64,000 bases of DNA from Lewinellaceae bacterium (lineage in GTDB: Bacteria; Bacteroidota; Bacteroidia; Chitinophagales; Saprospiraceae): positions 186,001-250,000 of the forward strand of contig JADJUJ010000010.1 of assembly GCA_016710765.1 (NCBI GenBank), written 5' to 3'. Position 1 is the first letter of the stretch; every line of letters begins with the position of its first letter. Of this stretch, positions 24,301-33,264 are shown in pieces. Position numbers and translations under genes: made by a program. The notes below the pieces were generated by a model. The model made no database searches, was not told where the DNA came from, and saw nothing but the letters and a program-made list of their open reading frames with translations.

Positions 24301-24700
24301 CCCCGTTGGGCGCCGGAAAGTCCTGATCCGGATCCAGGTTACACAATCCGGTTGGAATGGAAAACTCCAAACGCACCGGATAACTTGGCGGACTCAGCGT
24401 ATACTGACCGTTGGCGTTGGTGGTCGTCTGCACCAAAAACACATCCTTGGCTGGCAAGGTAGCATTGGTATAGGCTTTGACGATAATCCCTCCACGACCA
24501 GGTTCACCAGCTTGTTGAACGCCATCGCCATTAAAGTCGCGAAAGACGGTGCCTGTAATCTGAGCGTTGAGGGTACTTGCAAAACCAGTCAACATGACCA
24601 GCATTACAAAATGAGTAAGCCGCGTTAACAGCCTGCGCCTCGAATCGAGAACACCGGTCGTGCCGCAGCCAACTTTCGGAAGAAAGTAATGACCCTTCAT
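9317..24700 (-). CDS. Giant T9SS-exported surface protein: SdrD-like B domains, GEVED repeats, HYR repeats, dockerin-like region, sorting tail (~5,127 aa)
   Basis: The N-terminus has a long signal ending STLNAQ. The order is: SdrD-like B domain (ITGTVFRDFNGDG); a propeller-like region of about 500 residues; a second B domain; then eight alternating GEVED (GDLPDTYGTT ... GEVEDYK) and B-type (VWNDYNNDGIQ) units of about 330 residues; an HYR/Ig-like cysteine-rich region; a dockerin-like segment (DANKSNSITTYDIVELRKL); a cohesin-like fold; and a type A sorting domain (LYQNMPNPWENYT). Two single-base breaks lie near 20880 (FQGGKAMMR to FRISQAGG) and 11258-11268 (DLC to TVTDSCSG). The net frame is preserved, giving 5,127 codons plus stop. 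I infer an adhesin or cell-surface stalk protein. The ligand is unknown. Confidence 0.88.
14720..22325 (-). repeat. Tandem array of eight GEVED + SdrD-like units inside the giant gene (period about 1 kb)
   Basis: The GEVED-ending motif (GEVEDYK) recurs at about 14730, 15750, 16770, 17780, 18780, 19795, 20795 and 21777. Each unit carries the motifs GWIDFNGNG, ATFQGG, PGGTNGFPDNQDDL and GSDVTDADDPTG. Copies are clearly homologous but diverged, so the array is old rather than a recent expansion. The Asp/Asn-rich loops suggest calcium binding. Confidence 0.85.
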
Positions 24701-24780
24701 GAGTTAAATAAGTTGTTGATTATGAATAATTTTTTGGTACTTGTCACTTCCATAGAGGCCTTTGGTTTGCCCATAAACAT

Positions 24781-24842
24781 GCCAGCCTACTGCTCGAGAG
24801 CAGTCGGCGCAGGTTGCCCGGCAAATGATTTGCAAGGCTGGC
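24781..24842 (-). other. Compact multi-stem structured element upstream of the giant gene
   Basis: A closing 8-bp stem (GCCAGCCT with AGGCTGGC, 24781-24788 and 24835-24842) encloses two smaller hairpins (ACTGCT/AGCAGT and GCAAAT/ATTTGC). The 62-nt element lies about 80 bp before the giant gene's start and could be a 5' leader structure. It is too short and lacks the conserved loops for a tRNA. I recognise no known riboswitch. The gap 24701-24946 holds nothing else. Confidence 0.4.
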
Positions 24843-24946
24843 AAGCTGTTGAAGCCAGATGCCATTCAGCATGTAAAGGGTGTTAAACCGGGACTAAACT
24901 GTCAATTCTGATGTTTAAAAGAAGCATGTTATGGATATTATAAGGT

Positions 24947-25354
24947 TTAAAAATCTACGATAATGCGGTCTTGACGAACGAACACCGGATAAATACCCGG
25001 ATCAATCGTACACTTGCCAACCTTCAACCCGCGGCATATAAATTCAGGCAACCCAAAACACTCGATGACCTGAAAAAGACCCCAACCAAAATGCTTGTGC
25101 ATCAAGTTTTCCGGAATCGAACTTTTCAAAAAACTAAAACGGATCTTTCCAGTTTCCGTTTGGCTGAGCCAGGCAATCGCTACCGGACAACTCACCCTTA
25201 CTGGCATGTCGGCTGGAATTACCCTGCATACACCTACATCCTGACATCCGGCGCTGGGAGAACCCAACACCACCTGGCTTCGCAGGCTTTTCCCTGCGTT
25301 TTTTGGGAGAAATACGGCTGTTGCCTGTAGAGGCGACTGTCGAACACTTTTCAT
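24947..25354 (-). CDS. Small hypothetical protein (135 aa)
   Basis: I do not recognise the family with certainty. The frame is open for 135 codons in a region otherwise poor in ORFs, and an AGGAAAAG ribosome-binding-like site precedes the ATG. The centre contains GCQDVGVCRVIP, and the end reads GIYPVFVRQDRIIVDF. That tail resembles the GxYPV...F ending of small Bacteroidota hypothetical proteins. No membrane span or clear signal peptide is present. The gene stands alone upstream of the giant gene. It could be a chance ORF. Confidence 0.45.
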   Translation of the reverse strand: MKSVRQSPLQATAVFLPKNAGKSLRSQVVLGSPSAGCQDVGVCRVIPADMPVRVSCPVAIAWLSQTETGKIRFSFLKSSIPENLMHKHFGWGLFQVIECFGLPEFICRGLKVGKCTIDPGIYPVFVRQDRIIVDF

Positions 25355-25827
25355 TTAAAATGCTTTTCCTTGTACTGCGGTGCAGCGTAACTGTTCCTAT
25401 TGTCATTTTCTCTGTCGGATAAATTCCCCCTTCTCACCCGATTACTGACACGAATGTACCTCCACTTGTGTATACAGACACGGACAAAAAACAGTTTTTT
25501 TTACACTATAAATAGTTACATTAATCAATCAATAATATATATATTTAATTGATAATCAAATTTTTAAATCGTTTAAAAAATAACATAAAATCTTAAAAAT
25601 TAACACCATTTTTTATTATTTTTCATCCCGATAAAGACTTAAAAACAAACAAATCATTCCCGTTCCACCTGCATCGCAGGGAGTGTAGATTCGTAACTTA
25701 GTAACGATGAAATAACAACTTCGAATCCTCATTTTCCCGAAGGCAAAATATCTGCGAAATAGGTACCCGCTAAGTAAGACCTACGTTCAGCGTAATCGGC
25801 GGGGTCTTCAGGAAATAAAAAATTGGG

Positions 25828-25869
25828 TTAAGCAACGTGTCAGAAATAACTTTCCGACACGTTGCTTAA
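25828..25869. repeat. 14-bp perfect stem-loop
   Basis: The arms TTAAGCAACGTGTC (25828-25841) and GACACGTTGCTTAA (25856-25869) are separated by 14 nt. No T-run follows in either direction, so it is not a standard terminator. Confidence 0.7.
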
Positions 25870-25904
25870 GGCTCCAAAATTGGCATAATGGAATATTAAG
25901 ATTT

Positions 25905-26087
25905 ATTTCCGATTTCCGATTACATGAATTCCGATTGTTGATTGGATTTAAGATTTTTGAATTATGATTGTCTCGAAACCCGTACCTATACGTGGTATTT
26001 ATTTGAAATGATTTCGTGCTGTTTTCCCAAATCATAAATTTCAAATCCAATCAACAATCGGAATTCATGTAATCGGAAATCGGAAAT
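25905..26087. repeat. Long inverted repeat, 45-bp perfect arms, 93-bp spacer
   Basis: The left arm 25905-25949 is the exact reverse complement of 26043-26087. The inner core GATTACATGAATTCCGATTG is shared in opposite orientations. The spacer has no ORF. The perfect identity of the arms suggests a recent origin or selection, and the structure could be a MITE relic or a cruciform site. Confidence 0.8.
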
Positions 26088-26312
26088 CCTATCCAATACT
26101 CACGTTAACCTAGAAAATGACTGTAGTCTTTTCGAAAATGTTCGCGGCCCTGACCAGTGCTTGCGGTACCAGGTTGTTGATCGTTTGAGCAGGTTATTTT
26201 GGACTTAGATGAGGCGGGCGCAACGAGGGAGTGTAGCGGGCGCGCTCCACGACTAAGGAGCAACGAATTGGAGGCGTTCAAACCATCAGAAGTTTAGCTC
26301 TCCAGCGCTGCA

Positions 26313-27818
26313 CTACAACAAACCCAGGACCATTTCCCACAAGTCTTCGTAGGGAATGATCTCAATGTCGTGCGACTGGCCGGCAAAGTCGATGGGCGCT
26401 TTGGCCAACAGGGCTGCATACTTGCCGGCATGGCGTTCTACCGCTACCCGGTGAAAATCGGAGGCGGGAATTTGCAGCAGCATTTTGATAAAACAACTGC
26501 TCCGGTAGTTGTCTTTTTTCTTCAGGTAGCGCGAGCTGTATTTGGAAATAGCCTCCATGCGGTCGAGCATTTCTCCGTATTTCTTTTCCTGCAAGAGGTA
26601 TAGAATTTGGAAAATCAGGATGGGAATGTTCATCCCCCGCTTATCTTTTGAAAACAAGGGAACCTCGTTAACAAAACGCACCACCCTAAAGCGACTGAAG
26701 CGGGCATCGGGTTTGGCTGGCACAATCTTCCCCGTCTCGATCAGGAAATAGAGGTACGCCTCCATAATTTTCCAAATCTGGCGGATAGAATCGGGTAAGG
26801 TGGCGAAGCGACGGTGCGCTACCGTTTCCAGATAAGTATCGTATGCGCGCTTGTATTGTCGCGCATGCAGCGACAGCAGCAGGAATAATTCCTGGTATTT
26901 GAACCAGTTGAATGAGCCCTCCTCAATGAACTGCATGCCTCTGGCCGCAGCCGCTTCACCCCGTTTGAAATCGCGCAACTGCACATAACAAACCATCTCC
27001 TGGTACAGAAATACCTGTAGCGGAATGGATGCGATGTATGGCTTTTGCTCGAAAAACCGGATGGCTTTATCGCAGATGCCCACGGTTGATTTGTAATCGT
27101 TGATGCTGGTATAAATCAACACCTCCATCAAACGACCAACGAAATGCAGGCGATAGGTATCGTACTTTCGCAGGGCAGGTTCCAGGCGTTTGAAGCTGGC
27201 CTTGGCCTGTGTATGTACCTCCGTCTGGGTGCTTTTTGTATTGACGTACCGAATCACCAAATCGGTGTACAACTCTTCAGCGAGGTTTTCAAAATGAAAA
27301 ATGTCTTCATAAGTTCTGGTGAGTTTGACGTAGTGATCAAACTGCTTGATGTCGCCTACCAAGGATCCGTAGTACAGGCGGAATGAACGGGCAATATCCA
27401 CCGCAATGTCGGTGAACTCGTATTTCCGCGCCAGTTTCAACGTACTTTTAGCCACATCCATAGAAGCGATGTGTGCCCCTTTTCCTGTGAGGAGTTTCAG
27501 CGCAGCCCATTGTTTATAAGCCTCGTAATAGGCAGTTTGGCGCTGGTGGTAATGGGGTAGATTCAGATCTATAATCAGCAACATCTGATGGAGATACTCC
27601 CGGAGGGCAATCTTGATTCTACGGAATTTAAGCACATGTTTATTGCTCCCCAAAATAGCCTGCATAGCCTCAGCATCAGTCCTCAGCTTACCGGCAACCA
27701 ACAGATCGTACAGGCGCTTCACACGGGGGTCGCGGGGCAAATAAGCACCATACCGGCGGCGCAACGCCTCCAGTTTCTTGGGTGTAACAATTCCGGTTAA
27801 CTCTCGTAAGTCGTCCAT
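26313..27818 (-). CDS. Uncharacterised helical-repeat protein, paralogue A (501 aa)
   Basis: The protein is predicted to be mostly alpha-helical with TPR-like spacing (YGSLVGDIKQF, FNWFKYQELFLLL) and has no signal peptide or membrane span, so it is probably cytoplasmic. It is a full-length paralogue of the 28411-29952 product. Shared segments include AEELYT, GSFNWFK or GSYNWFK, KDKRGMNIPILI or KDKQGMNIPILI, CFIKMLLQIP and IEIIPYEDLW near the C-terminus. The conserved C-terminus suggests a binding surface. No catalytic motif is visible, and I cannot assign a function. The start ATG is the first in frame, about 147 bp below a -7 box. Confidence 0.75.
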   Translation of the reverse strand: MDDLRELTGIVTPKKLEALRRRYGAYLPRDPRVKRLYDLLVAGKLRTDAEAMQAILGSNKHVLKFRRIKIALREYLHQMLLIIDLNLPHYHQRQTAYYEAYKQWAALKLLTGKGAHIASMDVAKSTLKLARKYEFTDIAVDIARSFRLYYGSLVGDIKQFDHYVKLTRTYEDIFHFENLAEELYTDLVIRYVNTKSTQTEVHTQAKASFKRLEPALRKYDTYRLHFVGRLMEVLIYTSINDYKSTVGICDKAIRFFEQKPYIASIPLQVFLYQEMVCYVQLRDFKRGEAAAARGMQFIEEGSFNWFKYQELFLLLSLHARQYKRAYDTYLETVAHRRFATLPDSIRQIWKIMEAYLYFLIETGKIVPAKPDARFSRFRVVRFVNEVPLFSKDKRGMNIPILIFQILYLLQEKKYGEMLDRMEAISKYSSRYLKKKDNYRSSCFIKMLLQIPASDFHRVAVERHAGKYAALLAKAPIDFAGQSHDIEIIPYEDLWEMVLGLL

Positions 27819-27964
27819 GCAACGGGGTAATAGCCTTCAGTTTCCACGGATCGGGCAAAAAAATACCCGAATTGGCGGAGCCCTGTATGTTCACACATAC
27901 CGAAAGGCGCCCGCCAACCCGGGTAGTACCATCAGGATTATAAGCCTGTAATCACAGGCCTCCA

Positions 27965-27972
27965 CAAAGATA
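27965..27972 (-). promoter_or_regulatory. -7 box TATCTTTG with TTG about 18 bp upstream, for paralogue A
   Basis: The minus-strand sequence matches TAnnTTTG exactly, and a TTG element is spaced as in Bacteroidota -33/-7 promoters. This implies a 5' leader of roughly 140 nt. The rest of 27819-28410 is AT-rich above 28180 and holds an imperfect inverted repeat (28062-28123) but no gene. Confidence 0.5.
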
Positions 27973-28061
27973 ATCAAACGCCAGTAATATCAATAATAAT
28001 CACACTTTGGAGGTTTTGGCTGGCGCTGACGGGGGAACATACGGACGGGTTACAACCCGGA

Positions 28062-28123
28062 AGATTGTCGTGACTTTTCATAAGACTTTGATTTTGATTA
28101 TAAAGTCAAAAGTCAGTCAATCT
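28062..28123. repeat. Imperfect inverted repeat upstream of paralogue A
   Basis: AGATTG-TCG-TGACTTTT (28062-28078) pairs with the complement arm at 28108-28123, and the AT-rich loop includes TTTGATTTTGATTATAAAG. Part of it (tgacttttcataag, 28071-28084) recurs exactly at 30110-30123 upstream of paralogue B. Confidence 0.5.
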
Positions 28124-28410
28124 ATCCTAAATCGCCCGGACAGTTACCCCGGTTATTCAACGCACAAATTTTAAAGTTTTTCGTTTCTTTTTGTACTAAA
28201 TTATTGATTTTCAATTACTTATCACCACTATATTTTTTACAAAATACTGTATTATTTACTATGACAACTTAACCAGACGCATTTTAACATGCATTATTAT
28301 GCTAATCTAAACAAAGCCTTGCCTGGTCAGCACCGCTCTTTTTTACATAAAAGCAGTTGTACAAATCGGGTTGGAATGGAATAAAAAAAAGCTGCGTTGT
28401 TGCCGCCAAA

Positions 28411-29952
28411 CTATTTGATGTGCAACATTTCGAGCGTCATATCCCAAAGGTCCTCGTAGGGAATGATCTCTATACCATGGGATTGATTGGCAATTTCCAT
28501 GGGTACAGCGCGCAACATATCGAGATATTTATCTGATTTCCGGATTACAGCCTCGCGATGAAAGCCTGCATCTGGTATTTGAAGCAGCATTTTGATAAAA
28601 CAATTGCTCCGGAAGGTGTCGTTTTTCTTCAGGTAGCGGCTGCAGTATTTGTTAATCGCTTCGATCCGGTCAACGGTATTGGCATGCTTGCCTTCGGCAA
28701 ACATAAACAGGATCTGCGCGATCAAAATGGGAATGTTCATCCCCTGTTTGTCTTTGGAATACTGCGGAATATCATTGAGAAACTTGCTCAGTTTAAAGCG
28801 CTGGGAAGGTATTTGTTCCACTTTCCCAACCTGTACCAGATAATGGGCGAAAGCCTCGTAAATTTTCCAGGTTTCCTGAATGACTTCTGGCTGTGCCGAA
28901 AGCCGGGCATGCCCGATTACGCGCTCATAGGTGCTGAATGCATCCTCATAGTGCTGTGTGTGCATGGCCAGGAGGAAGAAGAGCTCCTGCAACTTAAACC
29001 AGTTGTAAGAGCCTTCTTCGTAAATCTCCTGGTAACGTGTTATGATGGCAGCCCCCCGTTCGAATTCCTTCAATTGGACATAACAAACGACCAATTGATA
29101 GTAAAAAGCCTGGAGCGGCAATGAGCTGTTGTATGGTTTTGCTTCAAAAAAGCGGATGGCTGCTTCACATGCTTCGGCAGAACGCGTATAGTCGTTTTCA
29201 CTGCTGTACACCATTAATTCCAGCAAGCGGCCGCACAAATGCAAACGAAATGCGTCGCAAGCGGCCATGTCGGGCGCCACCCGGGCGTAGTACGCCTTTG
29301 CCTGATCCACCATTTCTTCCTTGGTAGCCCTGCTGGCAATGTAGTGGCTGACAAAATGCGTGTACAGTTCCTCCGCATTGTTCTCCTTCATCCAAATTTG
29401 CTGTTGCCGGGTGTATTCTTCCCGGTACAACTCGTATTTCTTCGGATCACCCTGGATAGTTCCGTAATGCAATCGAAGCGAGTACAGAATGTTGAGGGTG
29501 ATTTCCGTAAATTCAAAATGTGTGGTATGCTTTAGTAAGCGCTCCAGCAGGTCAATCGATGTGATTTTGATGCCTTTTGACAACAAGACCATGGCCGACG
29601 ACCACTTTTTGTTGCACTCAAAATAGGCCTTCTGCCGGTCGGTAAATCCAGTGTCGCGAAAATCCAGCAAAAACACCACGTCGATCAGCCGGTCGCGCAG
29701 CCTGGTTTTTAGGCTTTGTAATTTTGCACTAACCCTGTCACTCCCAAACAACAATTGCCCCGCCTGCTCATCGGTTGCCACACTGCCATCGGCAATGGCA
29801 TCAAACAGTTTTTCCATCAGGGAGCCGGGCTCCATAATGGTCGACCAAACGCTTCCAGACCTGAGTTTACCCAGGTTGAGCAGTTGTATTAGTTCGATGA
29901 GTTCCTGCATGATGACTTTGCGTGGAGCCATCTTTGAGCGCCCAATCGGCAA
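28411..29952 (-). CDS. Uncharacterised helical-repeat protein, paralogue B (513 aa)
   Basis: This is the homologue of the product at 26313-27818 along its whole length, clearly diverged. It keeps GSYNWFKLQELFFLL, KDKQGMNIPILI, FRSNCFIKMLLQIP and SHGIEIIPYEDLWDM. Start alternatives are the ATG at 29952 and internal ATGs at 29931 (MAPRKV) and 29910 (MQELIELIQ). A -7 box lies at 30085-30092. It is predicted to be soluble and helical, with no recognisable enzyme motif. The two genes are tandem but about 590 bp apart, each with its own promoter, so they form a duplicated pair rather than one operon. The function is unknown. Confidence 0.75.
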   Translation of the reverse strand: MPIGRSKMAPRKVIMQELIELIQLLNLGKLRSGSVWSTIMEPGSLMEKLFDAIADGSVATDEQAGQLLFGSDRVSAKLQSLKTRLRDRLIDVVFLLDFRDTGFTDRQKAYFECNKKWSSAMVLLSKGIKITSIDLLERLLKHTTHFEFTEITLNILYSLRLHYGTIQGDPKKYELYREEYTRQQQIWMKENNAEELYTHFVSHYIASRATKEEMVDQAKAYYARVAPDMAACDAFRLHLCGRLLELMVYSSENDYTRSAEACEAAIRFFEAKPYNSSLPLQAFYYQLVVCYVQLKEFERGAAIITRYQEIYEEGSYNWFKLQELFFLLAMHTQHYEDAFSTYERVIGHARLSAQPEVIQETWKIYEAFAHYLVQVGKVEQIPSQRFKLSKFLNDIPQYSKDKQGMNIPILIAQILFMFAEGKHANTVDRIEAINKYCSRYLKKNDTFRSNCFIKMLLQIPDAGFHREAVIRKSDKYLDMLRAVPMEIANQSHGIEIIPYEDLWDMTLEMLHIK

Positions 29953-30084
29953 TTGTCAATACCTTTTGATCAGGATAAACAATTGCCGATACGGGTGCTG
30001 GCCAGATGTGATCTGAAGAAAACCAGGTTAGCAAAAACCAGGCGGGAAGTCAATAGCAGCATGGCAGGAGCATACCGCTGAGAT

Positions 30085-30092
30085 CAAATCTA
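30085..30092 (-). promoter_or_regulatory. -7 box TAGATTTG for paralogue B
   Basis: An exact TAnnTTTG match on the minus strand, about 133 bp upstream of the 29952 start. The sequence tgacttttcataag (30110-30123) lies just upstream of it. The remaining gap 29953-30594 contains AT-rich DNA at 30330-30400 and no convincing gene. Confidence 0.45.
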
Positions 30093-30542
30093 GCGAAAAA
30101 ATAGAGTAATGACTTTTCATAAGCGATGATTATACCGTGAGACAATGGATTAGGATTAATATAATGATAGCCGAGCAAGGCTCAGCTGTGTTCAGTCGTA
30201 TCAAAATCGGAGTGGGAGGCCGCTGGACGGGAAAAAAGGCGGAAAAAGTGGCGGCCGAGTATGCTTAAATGCGGATTAAAAAGATGTAAGGCAAATGTAA
30301 TCAGATTAATACGAGTTTTACGCCTATGCATTCAATTTTTTTTACATTTAGAAATAATATACTATTTAAAATGTTTTAAAATAAAGTTTTAGGCAACGAA
30401 TAGTCGAGAAAAATTAATTCTGACTGCTTATAATTAAAGCAATACCGTAACATTGCAGTATTACTTCGGAGCGGGTATTGTCTTAATTTGTCATCAAGGA
30501 GGCAATTTGAGGCATCGGGATCGACTTTTCCGCGGATTGCGC

Positions 30543-30550
30543 TACATTTG
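30543..30550 (+). promoter_or_regulatory. -7 box TACATTTG for the DUF6029-Omp28 pair
   Basis: An exact TAnnTTTG match 45 bp before the ATG at 30595, with a T-rich -33 segment (ACTTTTCC) about 20 bp upstream. Confidence 0.6.
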
Positions 30551-30594
30551 CCCAACCTACTACAACAGCCTGAAACCTTAACATGTGTCGGATC

Positions 30595-32231
30595 ATGAAA
30601 CAACTCTTTACGCTATTGCTGTTTGTAACTGTATTTGGCCCCAGCTGGATACAAGCTCAAAATAATTCCAGAATCAATGGAAACCTGCAAACCAATGGCA
30701 ATTTTTTTATTCAGGATGATAAAATTGGCGCCTCCAACACACCCCAGTACAACTACCAGAAGTTTGGGGCGGAAAGCTGGCTCAACCTGAATTACTCCAA
30801 TTGGGGCTTCGATATGGGGCTTCGCTTCGACCTCTTCAACAACTCCAACCTACTGAACCCCACCGGCTCCTTTACCGGGGAAGGCATTGGCCGCTGGTAT
30901 GTGGCCAAAAAGATTGACAAATTCGACGTCGCTGGTGGTTACCTATACGACCAGATTGGTTCCGGCATTATTTTCCGCGCTTACGAGGAGCGATCACTGA
31001 TGATCGACAATGCCCTCTACGGTGTGCGCGCCGGTTACGACATCAACGAGAACTGGCACATTAAGGCCTTTACCGGCCGGCAAAAACGCCAGTTCGAACG
31101 CTATGGCGCCGTCATCCGAGGGGGCGCCATTGAAGGTTTTATCAAGCCCGACTCCAGTTCAAGCCTTACCCTGGCGCCTGGCGCCGGCATCGTGGCCCGT
31201 ACATTCGACGATGAAACCATCAACAAGGCCGTAAACGTTATTGCCACTTATAACCCCGCCGACAGCACTGGCGTTCAATACAATACCTATGCCTTTACGC
31301 TGTATAACACCTTGACGGCAGGGCCATTCTCCTGGTATATTGAAGGCGCCTATAAGACAAAGGACGTACTGAACAACGAGTTTGCCCAGCGGGCCGACGG
31401 CAGTATTGGAAAACTGGTAAACACCGATGGTTATACTGTGTTCAGCAGCCTGAGTTTCCACGCCAAAGGTTTTGGCTTAACGCTTGAAGCCAAGCAAACG
31501 AAAGACTTCCGTTTCCGGACCGACCCATTCTCCGCAGGGGTACAAGGACAAATGAACTTCCTGCCGCCCATGGCCCGTCAGAACACCTACCGGTTGACGG
31601 CGCGCTTTTCACCCAATACCCAGGAACTGGGTGAAAGGGCCTTCCAAATTGATGCCCGTTACGCCCTGAACAAACACCTTTCGGTCGGATTGAACGTGTC
31701 GGATATTCAGCAACTCGACGGAACAGAATTATACCGCGAAATTGCACCGGAATTCACCTACAAGCACAGCCGAAAATGGCAGGTGCTGGGGGATTGCAGG
31801 TGCTCAAATACAACATTTTGGTGTACCAGGGTAAAGGCGATTACGTGGATGCCATTACGCCCTACACGGAATTGTTGTACAAGTTTACGCCGCGCCGGTC
31901 CATCCGTATCGAAGCATCCTACCTGGAGACAGAGCAGGAATTCGGCTCCTGGGCATTTGGTCTGGCGGAAGTCGGGCTGGCCCCTCACTGGCTGATCTAC
32001 GTATCGGATATGTATAAGATGAAACACGCCGATCCCGAAAAATACCCCGCTGATAAAACACGCTACGATGGACTGCACTACCCAACGGTGGGTGTGGTGT
32101 ACACCCTGAAGGCCACCCGCTTCTCCCTCGCATATGTAAAACAGGTAGAAGGTATCAACTGCGCTGGTGGCATCTGCCGTTACGAACCAACCTTCAATGG
32201 CGTTCGCCTCCAACTCAACAGCTCGTTCTGA
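30595..32231 (+). CDS. DUF6029-type outer-membrane beta-barrel protein, frameshifted at a G run
   Basis: The start at 30595 gives a clean signal peptide (MKQLFTLLLFVTVFGPSWIQ, cleavage after AQ). The upstream ATG at 30583 only adds four residues. The body has alternating aromatic beta-strand patterns typical of Bacteroidota outer-membrane barrels of the DUF6029 family. The frame breaks at the GGGGG run 31788-31792. One more G joins QVLG to GLQVLKYN and continues to 32231, making about 545 residues. The Omp28-like lipoprotein gene follows after 17 bp and is probably in the same operon. The function is unknown. Confidence 0.75.
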
Positions 32232-32248
32232 TAAAACCCGGTTTTTTT

Positions 32249-33070
32249 ATGAAACAATTCGCTTTCCCAGCCCTGGCAATAGCCCTTTTGCTGATTACAG
32301 CCTGTAAAGAAACGCCCGTAACCATACCAGCACTCTCCGTAGGCGAACGCAAGGTATTGGTGGAAGAAATCACCGGCGTAAACTGCCCCAACTGCCCCGA
32401 TGGCGCCACCGAACTGCAGTCGCTCCAGGGCATTTACGGAGAAAATCTCATCGTTGTCAGTATCCACGAAGCGCCGGGTGTGTTGAACGACCCCTTACCA
32501 AGCAGCCAATACGATTTTCATTTCCAGGAAGCAACGGAGCTCACCAACTATGTGAGCCTGATTGCACTTGCGCCCTCTGCAGCCATCAACAGGGTAATGC
32601 TACCCAACGATCAGATCCTCTACCTCGACCGGACCAACTGGGCTGGTGTAATTCCGCAACAAATTAACCAGGCACCAAAGGTTGGTGTGTTCATCAACAG
32701 CGACTACAGCCCGCTCAACCGCAAACTTGAAATTGAGGTGCGCATTACCCCTGAGGAATACCTACCCGAAGAACACCGTCTGAGCATATACATCACGCAG
32801 GACAGTATCGTGGATGCACAGGCTAAAACGGGTGTTCCCATTGTTTTCGATTATCTGCACCGACATGTGCTCCGCCAGATTGTAACACTACCCAGCGGAG
32901 ATGTTGTTCCAGAACCCTTTAATTCGGGCGATATCATCATTAAACGCTATGAAATCACCTTGGATCCGGCATGGGATGAAAACCATTGCAGTATCGTGGC
33001 TTTTGTCCACCACGGTGGTGTACCCGACAAAGTGGTGCTGCAGGCCGATGAAAAGCATATCATAGAATAA
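32249..33070 (+). CDS. Omp28-related lipoprotein (thioredoxin-like fold, CPNCP motif)
   Basis: The 273-residue protein has a lipoprotein signal (MKQFAFPALAIALLLITAC, Cys at residue 19). The segment VLVEEITGVNCPNCPDGA is the hallmark of the Omp28 family, where a CxxC-like pair sits in a thioredoxin-like fold. It follows the DUF6029 gene by 17 bp, an arrangement that suggests paired envelope functions. Members are abundant outer-membrane or surface proteins in Bacteroidota. Whether the CPNC pair is redox-active is not known. Confidence 0.8.
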   Translation: MKQFAFPALAIALLLITACKETPVTIPALSVGERKVLVEEITGVNCPNCPDGATELQSLQGIYGENLIVVSIHEAPGVLNDPLPSSQYDFHFQEATELTNYVSLIALAPSAAINRVMLPNDQILYLDRTNWAGVIPQQINQAPKVGVFINSDYSPLNRKLEIEVRITPEEYLPEEHRLSIYITQDSIVDAQAKTGVPIVFDYLHRHVLRQIVTLPSGDVVPEPFNSGDIIIKRYEITLDPAWDENHCSIVAFVHHGGVPDKVVLQADEKHIIE

Positions 33071-33199
33071 TACATCACGGTTTTATGCTCCGGCCCAGCA
33101 CCGAATACCATGCTACGAATGCTAATTATTAAAAGCTTTTAGTGCAAGTAATTAGGGGTATTGCCCCGTTACCCAACTGCTTTTTTACAAAAAATAGCG

Positions 33200-33207
33200 T
33201 AATTTCG
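33200..33207 (+). promoter_or_regulatory. Probable -7 box (TAATTTCG) for acyl-CoA dehydrogenase
   Basis: Seven of eight positions match the TAnnTTTG consensus. It lies 58 bp before the ATG at 33265, with a T-rich tract around -33. Confidence 0.4.
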
Positions 33208-33264
33208 CCGCCGAAAACACTGCCCTGTGCCAACCATTTACTAACCAGCCAATTTCAATTTAAA

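Larger units (their letters stand above)
25405..26312. other. Gene-free stretch with AT-rich tract and inverted repeats
   Basis: About 900 bp holds no convincing gene. The tract 25495-25660 is extremely AT-rich (tatatatattt, runs of A/T), as is common in Bacteroidota promoter or nucleoid-bound regions. A hairpin (25828-25869) and a long inverted repeat (25905-26087) follow and are listed separately. The segment 26190-26280 is GC-rich and reads as a short open frame on the plus strand without a start, possibly a gene remnant. Confidence 0.5.

Noticed and set aside
24781..24842. tRNA-like cloverleaf
   Set aside because: It is too short, with no T-loop GGTTCGA, no anticodon arm of correct geometry, and an 8-bp acceptor-like stem.
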